Shown here piece by piece: positions 15,901-19,529 of a stretch of 19,529 nt of DNA. Numbering within the stretch: position 1 is the stretch's first letter; the number at the start of each line of letters is the position of its first letter. Location: positions 1 to 19,529 of the forward strand of contig JAJYSO010000005.1 of the NCBI GenBank assembly GCA_021793535.1, in the 5' to 3' direction. Under the pieces are notes generated by a model. The model made no database searches, was not told the origin of the DNA, and worked only from the letters and a program-made list of their open reading frames with translations. Both the position numbers and the translations under genes were made by a program. Source of the stretch: Bacteroidota bacterium (GTDB lineage Bacteria; Bacteroidota; Bacteroidia; Flavobacteriales; Flavobacteriaceae).

Positions 15901-16236
15901 CAGGTTAATCAAATGATCTTCTATAGTCGAAAAATGCTCCCCAATAATAGCAGCTGCTTGAAAATAATCAATTCCCTTAGCTAGTTTCAATAACTTGACT
16001 ACTGGCCAAAAAACAAAACGAAGCAACAACCCTACCTCAATACCTATACCTAACCAAAATAAAACCAACCTTTGTGCAGGACCAAACCAAAAAAAATATT
16101 CCAGTCCGATCATCAGCAAAAAGTACAACAACCCAGTACCAACAAAAAGAAGACCACCTTTGAGCAACTCATTGATGTAATACTTTCGGATGAAATGTTC
16201 CAGTTTGTCAATAATATGCTGAAAAGGAGTCGTCAT
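12949..16236 (-). CDS. DUF4175-family large membrane-anchored coiled-coil protein
   Basis: The 1095-residue protein starts with two hydrophobic helices (about 26-75) and a third near 155-175, then a long extracytoplasmic-type region with beta-rich segments (about 190-480). From about 495 to 1000 it is extremely rich in K, E and Q and should form long coiled coils. This matches the DUF4175 family found in Bacteroidota beside ybeY; its function is unknown. I choose the ATG ending at 16236 (MTTPFQHIIDK); a longer frame would need a TTG start only seven bases from the preceding gene's stop. It lies in the operon rpiB, acetyltransferase, DUF4175, ybeY, mnmG, 31 bases after the acetyltransferase and overlapping ybeY. 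The second half resembles surface or envelope-spanning scaffold proteins, but no catalytic motif is visible. Confidence 0.88.
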   Translation of the reverse strand: MTTPFQHIIDKLEHFIRKYYINELLKGGLLFVGTGLLYFLLMIGLEYFFWFGPAQRLVLFWLGIGIEVGLLLRFVFWPVVKLLKLAKGIDYFQAAAIIGEHFSTIEDHLINLLELKASSSSFEDSDLLLASIDQRAKELRPIPFNVAINFRSSLKYLKFLVLPVVILLGIWAMGKMEAYKGSYKRLVNYKQVYSPPPPFEFKILNSDLTVDEGNSLVLQVGTLGKVRPQQMRVHFKERTNFLTPTDQHTFQYTFEQLREEVPFYLEANGWRSPVYTIKVHAVPKILTAAISLSYPAYLQKEEVRLSGIQDLRVPEGTTLDWKVKGVHIDRVKIEFKEDRSYTFEQQSDRFRFTKQIFKPTAYVMSTANKHKQNFEPLQARIEVIKDQYPELQLKTIRDSLERDQFYFHGQVSDDYGISAVRLVYFSEANPQEKKRIDIPISKANYDEFFYSFPDTVGLKSGEKYRFYFEVFDNDGLHGPKRTKSKSFLLYKKTKEELKEVNLNKTHKNIIDFDKIIEEHKQSDKKIDELKINTIDRNTSDFKRKTAFREVVKKERAQLERSGKLITELEKNLKTLEDTKENEVLRERIERQQSQLKERAKLWKELEKYQQNLEDEAVQGQLDRMRQEQKTQYRSLESLVELIKRLYLKQRMNHLIRALEKIKIKQQELLDEGVSTLEKQEEVQQEYKNWRRGISALEKENETLKSPRKLPKDPLLEERIEQHLDRAVQETKALQNNEDKKNLKQREKAQKEQQQSASKAMEELVEKLRKGNRHMEREQLREDAFTLRQILSNVLKFSFDQEDLMGRVRKISQSHPALGKFIQHQQGLKENFKHVEDSLFAVAIRNNRVSDRIYKEITSIDQNMQMALENLSKDNLLNGVSNQHYVLTASNVLANLLADALQNMEMDLNAERKGQSLPQPGDKFQLEDIIKAQEEMLKSQQEAMEQQGEDVPDRQSEEERLGKQFDTYKNQVALREKLNAVLDSLMEKSEDLKPLQRNMQELEDALLEENPNALRQKQLMENILKQMLRLKDADYEKEKTEQRASQTNRKDFEGNQLEEAEEVKKKFNSEEVLMRQVLPLQYYYQRLVKDYFQMDD

Positions 16237-16267
16237 AAAGGTCAAGCATATTTTATTCAACTATGCA

Positions 16268-16729
16268 TCACGAGCTGGAAAGTGCATAACTCATCTCAAT
16301 ATGGGGAATATCATCTTCCAAATACCCCTCTCCTTCTGTTTGAAATCCATGAGACTGGTAAAAGGGAATCAAATATTGCTGAGCAGAAATTCTAATGTTT
16401 TCAACACCGTATTCCTGTTTAATAGCAGCAATAGATTGTTCGATCAACTGGTGACCAAATTTTAGTTTGCGATGGGCCTGATCTACTAACACTCGCCCAA
16501 TAGCAGCTTCTTTAAAATAGATCCCAGGTGCAAAGCAACGACTATAAGCAACCAATTGGTGTTGATAATAGCCCAAAAGATGCAAAGCCTGCTGATCCCG
16601 AGCGTCAATATCCTGATATACACAATGCTGTTCAACCACAAACACTTCCGCTCTCAACCGTAAAATTGCATACAATTCAGAAGTGGTCAGGGCATCGAAC
16701 GTTTTTACAATAAAACTCAATTCAGCCAT
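16268..16729 (-). CDS. ElaA-like GNAT-family N-acetyltransferase
   Basis: The 153-residue protein is a GNAT acetyltransferase of the ElaA subgroup. The ElaA hallmark LRAEVFVVEQ followed by YQDID lies at 25-42. The acetyl-CoA loop is in GRVLVDQAHRKLKFGHQL (78-95), with the R/Q-x-x-G-x-G/A pattern relaxed to RKLKFG. The motif B segment IPFYQSHGF (121-129) is also conserved. It would transfer an acetyl group from acetyl-CoA to an unknown amine. It is 22 bases downstream of rpiB and 31 bases upstream of DUF4175 in the same operon. Confidence 0.9.
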   Translation of the reverse strand: MAELSFIVKTFDALTTSELYAILRLRAEVFVVEQHCVYQDIDARDQQALHLLGYYQHQLVAYSRCFAPGIYFKEAAIGRVLVDQAHRKLKFGHQLIEQSIAAIKQEYGVENIRISAQQYLIPFYQSHGFQTEGEGYLEDDIPHIEMSYALSSS

Positions 16730-16751
16730 GGCTCCAATCTTTTGTCAACCC

Positions 16752-17183
16752 TCAACACACGTTAACTTTATCGATACGTCGTTGATGTCTTCCTCCTTCA
16801 AAAGCAGTGTTCAAAAACAACATCGTCATTTTTATAGCTTGGCTTAAACTGATAAAACGCGCAGGAAGACTTATGACATTCGCATTATTATGCTGGCGAG
16901 CCAAAGTGGTAATTTCAGGAATCCAACACAATGCACAGCGTATTCCCGGATGTTTATTGGCCGTAATTGCCGCTCCGTTACCACTGCCACACAAAATAAC
17001 CCCAAAATCGACCTCGTTATTTTCAACAGCCTGCGCAACCGGATGAATAAAATCCGGATAATCCACACTATCCTCATGATCGGTTCCAAAGTTCACCACC
17101 TCAATCCCCTGTGCCTCCAGATGCTCCACAATAGCCTTTTTATAAGCGGTTCCGGCATGATCATTTCCAATTGCTATCTTCAT
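16752..17183 (-). CDS. rpiB: Ribose 5-phosphate isomerase B
   Basis: A 143-residue RpiB that interconverts ribose 5-phosphate and ribulose 5-phosphate in the pentose phosphate pathway, in the cytoplasm. Key parts are NDHAG (7-11), the catalytic-cysteine loop CGSGNG (65-70, C65), ARQHNNANV (95-103, H98 and N99) and the phosphate-binding GGRHQRRIDKV (130-140) with R132, H133 and R136. Length is normal for the LacAB/RpiB family. It is the first gene of the leftward operon and has a textbook promoter at 17205-17234, at the edge of the proposed origin. Confidence 0.96.
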   Translation of the reverse strand: MKIAIGNDHAGTAYKKAIVEHLEAQGIEVVNFGTDHEDSVDYPDFIHPVAQAVENNEVDFGVILCGSGNGAAITANKHPGIRCALCWIPEITTLARQHNNANVISLPARFISLSQAIKMTMLFLNTAFEGGRHQRRIDKVNVC

Positions 17184-17700
17184 GACAAATTATTTAGTAT
17201 TCTACAAAGATAAACAATGAAAATAAGCCACAAAAAGGGAATGTTTATAAAATCAAACTTCAAATTAAAAATCAGCACCTTAACATCAACTATAAATGTG
17301 CATAACTTCTAATAGATTTTGAAAACTAAATTTTATAATCTGCTGTTAATTTTATATATCGATAAATATTTCGATTAACAAAATGATAACGCCTCAATTT
17401 TTTGAAAACTTATCCGCTATTATTTTCCTGTTATCAACAACTTTCTTTTAAATACTCATCCACAAAAGAACAGTTCACTTTACTTTTACAAATTGTTCAT
17501 AAAATTGAGATAAATTGATTTTTAAAGACTTACCATGAACAATTAAAAACAAAACTGTTGATAAGAATTCATTGGCGAATACTTCCACTATTTGAATCAA
17601 AATTTACCAACACAATTAACCGACTATTACCATTAAATCTATTTTTTTTAAATTAAGAAAATAAATAGAAATAATAAAGAGTTTGTTAATAAGTCTCCGC
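17184..17700. other. Candidate chromosomal replication origin (oriC)
   Basis: This 517-base stretch has no gene and is very AT-rich: I count 100 G+C in 420 bases (17281-17700), about 24%. Four nine-base motifs match the DnaA box TTATCCACA with one mismatch: TGTGCATAA at 17297-17305 (minus orientation), TTATCAACA at 17431-17439, TCATCCACA at 17456-17464, and TGTTGATAA at 17556-17564 (minus). Weaker seven-of-nine matches are at 17410-17418, 17494-17502, 17604-17612 and 17684-17692. A perfect 10-base inverted repeat AATTGTTCAT/ATGAACAATT (17491-17500, 17535-17544) lies in the middle. Genes on both sides mostly point away. The AT-only stretch at 17637-17680 could be the unwinding element. No dnaA gene is in the window, which is common for Bacteroidota origins. 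Confidence 0.6.
17205..17234 (-). promoter_or_regulatory. Promoter of the rpiB-mnmG operon
   Basis: On the minus strand a TTG (complement of 17232-17234) is followed after exactly 19 bases by TATCTTTG (17205-17212), a perfect match to TAnnTTTG. This is the best promoter in the window. The predicted leader before the rpiB ATG is about 15 bases. Confidence 0.7.
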
Positions 17701-17928
17701 TTATGAGGGCGGTAAAAATTTTGCCAGTAGATGTTGGGCTTGTTCTCGATCATCTGGGTATACTTTTAAAAAAATTCCTCCCTTAGCATAATTGCTGTGA
17801 AAAGGCAATAGGCTGATAGCGATTTCGTTTTGAAAAAAATAACGGATGGCATGTTGGTCGAGAAGCAGGCGAAGCACGGCATATTCATAAGGAGAGGAAA
17901 AACTTGCGAGGGTAATAAAAGCGGTCAT
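17701..17928 (-). CDS. DUF2007-family small protein (putative signal-transducing protein)
   Basis: The 75-residue protein matches the DUF2007 domain: an N-terminal strand and helix (FITLASFSSPYEYAVLRLLLD, given here as residues 4-24), a central YFFQNE strand, and the family signature GGIFLKVYPDD (50-60) followed by a short helix. The family is small, cytoplasmic and of unproven function; some members are annotated as signal-transducing and resemble PII-like folds. It is the only gene to the right of the proposed origin that reads back toward it. No clear promoter box was found. Confidence 0.8.
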   Translation of the reverse strand: MTAFITLASFSSPYEYAVLRLLLDQHAIRYFFQNEIAISLLPFHSNYAKGGIFLKVYPDDREQAQHLLAKFLPPS

Positions 17929-18042
17929 TGTACGGCTGAATTAACGGTTAAAAATAGCCTTTAATATTCAATTTGACATACGCGTACCTAAGTCCTTAAA
18001 TTTTGTTGTGAGTCTGAGGACAATTTGTTGCTTTAAAAATCG

Positions 18043-18050
18043 TAATTTAG
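18043..18050 (+). promoter_or_regulatory. Possible -7 box of the dCMP deaminase gene
   Basis: TAATTTAG matches TAnnTTTG with one mismatch, 22 bases before the proposed TTG start. TTG triplets upstream (18025-18027, 18028-18030) are closer than the usual 17-23 bases, so the pairing is uncertain. Confidence 0.35.
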
Positions 18051-18072
18051 CCTATTGTAGAAGAAACGTATT

Positions 18073-18495
18073 TTGGATAAACGACAATTGAAATTTGATA
18101 AGGCCTACCTGCGTATGGCAAAGGAATGGGGAACATTGTCTTATTGTAAACGCAAACAAGTAGGTGCCATTATTGTAAAAGATAGGATGATTATTTCCGA
18201 CGGGTTCAACGGTACCCCTACTGGATTTGAGAATATTTGTGAGGACGAACAGGGATTGACCAAGTGGTATGTTTTACATGCAGAGGCAAATGCAATTTTA
18301 AAAGTAGCCGGTTCCACGCAGTCCTGCAAGGGAGCCACGTTGTATATCACCCATTCTCCTTGTCGAGAATGCAGTAAATTAATTCACCAATCGGGTATTA
18401 AACGATTGGTGTATCAATACCCTTATAAAGATACTTCTGGAATTGATTTTCTGGAAAGAGCGGGTGTTGACATCCTACAACTAAAGGATTTATAA
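18073..18495 (+). CDS. Deoxycytidylate (dCMP) deaminase-family protein
   Basis: A 140-residue zinc deaminase that would convert dCMP to dUMP for thymidylate synthesis. Zinc ligands are H69 in HAEAN (69-73, with catalytic E71) and C97/C100 in PCREC (96-100). GFNGTP (44-49) is the usual dCMP deaminase substrate loop. I place the start at TTG 18073: an in-frame stop at 18058 excludes longer forms, and the next ATG (18115) would delete the conserved FDKAYLRMAKEWG helix; an ATT at 18070 is the only other option. It is read rightward, away from the proposed origin, and lies five bases before an S41 protease gene, so the two are probably co-transcribed. Confidence 0.92.
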   Translation: MDKRQLKFDKAYLRMAKEWGTLSYCKRKQVGAIIVKDRMIISDGFNGTPTGFENICEDEQGLTKWYVLHAEANAILKVAGSTQSCKGATLYITHSPCRECSKLIHQSGIKRLVYQYPYKDTSGIDFLERAGVDILQLKDL

Positions 18496-18500
18496 TTCAG

Positions 18501-19529
18501 TTGAAAACATACAAAACAACATATTTGCCATTGATCATCGGGCTGGCCTGCGCCCTTGGTGCCCTAGTGGGTTCGTTTTTTAATTATCCAGTTAAAAAAA
18601 AGTCCTTATTATCTGCAAATGTCAATAAGCAAAAATTAGAAAATTTAATTGATTTTATCAATTACGATTATGTAGATCAAGTCAATACAGACAGTATTGT
18701 CGATATCACCATTCGAAATATATTGGCCCATTTAGATCCCCATTCGACTTATATCAGCAAATCAAATTACCGAGCGTCAACAGAAACCTTGGAAGGTGAT
18801 TTTATCGGAATAGGGGTTCAGTTTTTTCAGGTGAAAGATACCATGGCCGTCATTCGAACCTTAGCAGAAGGTCCAAGTGGGAGATTGGGTATTTTACCCG
18901 GTGATCGCATTGTTTATGCCGATGATGTTCCTCTTTTTGGAAAGAATTTTAACTTGGACTCTCTGAAAAATATTTTAAGTGGTCAATTGAGCACCGTAGT
19001 TCGTCTGGGCGTTAAACGTCGTGATGTCGATAAAATTTTACATTTTGAAATTCCGCGTGAACACATTCCTTTAAAAAGTGTGGAAGCTTCTTTTATGCTC
19101 GAACAGGGCTTGGGTTATGTCAAATTGAATCGGTTTACTAAAAATACTTATTCCGAGTTTAAGAGGGCTTTAAATAAACTTGAGAAAAAGGGAGTAAAGG
19201 ATATCGTATTGGATTTGAGAGACAATGGTGGGGGGTATCTCAAAGAGGCCATCAAGGTAGTAGATGAATTTTTACCGGAGGGAACATTAATTCTAAAAAC
19301 GATCAATAAAAACGGGAATATAAAGGAGTCCTATGCCACTCGTGATGGAGATTTTGAAAATGCAAAGGTTTTTGTCATTATTAATGAAAATTCCGCTTCC
19401 GCCAGTGAAATCGTTGCAGGAGCGCTGCAAGACAACGATGTGGGGACCATTGTTGGACAGCGTTCTTTTGGAAAAGGATTGGTTCAACGAGAAATGGAAT
19501 TGGGAGATGGTAGTGCTGTGCGATTGACC
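18501..19529 (+). CDS. S41-family C-terminal processing peptidase (CtpA-like), partial
   Basis: The frame is open from a TTG at 18501 to the window end, giving 343 residues with the C-terminus missing. An N-terminal membrane anchor or signal (about 8-27) places it in the periplasm. A PDZ domain covers about 95-180 (GIGVQF, GILPGDRI). The protease core has LDLRDNGGG (237-245), the nucleophile in NSASASEI (S300) and the general base lysine in GQRSFGKG (K325). These Ser-Lys proteases trim the C-termini of exported proteins. The start TTG is five bases after the deaminase stop; no ATG is available in frame before the anchor, and the first one (residue 115) would remove anchor and PDZ. Bacteroidota often have this gene near rnpA and dCMP deaminase. 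Confidence 0.92.
   Translation, partial: MKTYKTTYLPLIIGLACALGALVGSFFNYPVKKKSLLSANVNKQKLENLIDFINYDYVDQVNTDSIVDITIRNILAHLDPHSTYISKSNYRASTETLEGDFIGIGVQFFQVKDTMAVIRTLAEGPSGRLGILPGDRIVYADDVPLFGKNFNLDSLKNILSGQLSTVVRLGVKRRDVDKILHFEIPREHIPLKSVEASFMLEQGLGYVKLNRFTKNTYSEFKRALNKLEKKGVKDIVLDLRDNGGGYLKEAIKVVDEFLPEGTLILKTINKNGNIKESYATRDGDFENAKVFVIINENSASASEIVAGALQDNDVGTIVGQRSFGKGLVQREMELGDGSAVRLT

Noticed and set aside
17184..17700. Possible small RNA or small gene in the gap before rpiB
   Set aside because: No ORF of useful length, no terminator hairpin and no GC-rich structured core were seen; origin-like signals explain the region better.
18311..18324. GTTCCACG half-site resembling parS inside the dCMP deaminase gene
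   Set aside because: The second half (CAGTCC) does not complete the palindrome, and the bases are explained by coding.
1..19529. CRISPR array, prophage, toxin-antitoxin pair or defence island
   Set aside because: No regularly spaced repeats, integrase, phage genes or defence-type domains were seen. The only mobile trace is the TnpB remnant.

Overview
The window is chromosomal DNA from a member of the Bacteroidota, most likely a marine-type Flavobacteriaceae. The evidence is the gene content (a DUF4175 protein next to ybeY, a DUF4168 lipoprotein-like secreted protein, DUF2007, dCMP deaminase followed by an S41 peptidase), the absence of Shine-Dalgarno-like sites, and several copies of the Bacteroidota promoter element TAnnTTTG. 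The genus cannot be told from the sequence.

Layout. Positions 152-3616 hold three oxidoreductases: a luciferase-like flavin monooxygenase and a divergent pair of zinc alcohol dehydrogenases. Positions 3617-4497 have no intact gene but carry a decayed IS200/IS605-type TnpB with its right-end hairpin. Next come a dicarboxylate/amino acid symporter, tRNA-Leu(CAG), a two-domain universal stress protein, a YebC regulator, an NADPH-dependent FMN reductase-like protein, an uncharacterised cysteine-motif protein, and a secreted DUF4168 protein with a clean intrinsic terminator. Positions 10652-17183 are a five-gene leftward operon: rpiB, ElaA-like acetyltransferase, DUF4175 giant membrane/coiled-coil protein, ybeY, mnmG. 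After a 517-base gene-free AT-rich gap come a small DUF2007 gene (leftward), then rightward dCMP deaminase and an S41 (CtpA-like) protease cut by the window end.

The most notable part is 10.6-17.7 kb. Two copies of the palindrome GTTCCACGTGGAAC, which looks like a ParB centromere site (parS), bracket mnmG; one of them is embedded in the last codons of ybeY. About 5 kb to the right, the gene-free gap 17184-17700 is about 76% AT, contains four one-mismatch DnaA boxes, and is a point where gene orientation becomes divergent and G/C strand skew changes sign. I propose that this is the chromosomal replication origin region, oriC, with adjacent parS sites. No dnaA, parA or parB gene lies in the window, so this is inference from sequence signals and gene context.

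Two start sites should be placed internal to the longest open frames: mnmG at the ATG ending at 12526 and the DUF4175 gene at the ATG ending at 16236. dCMP deaminase and the S41 protease both seem to start with TTG.
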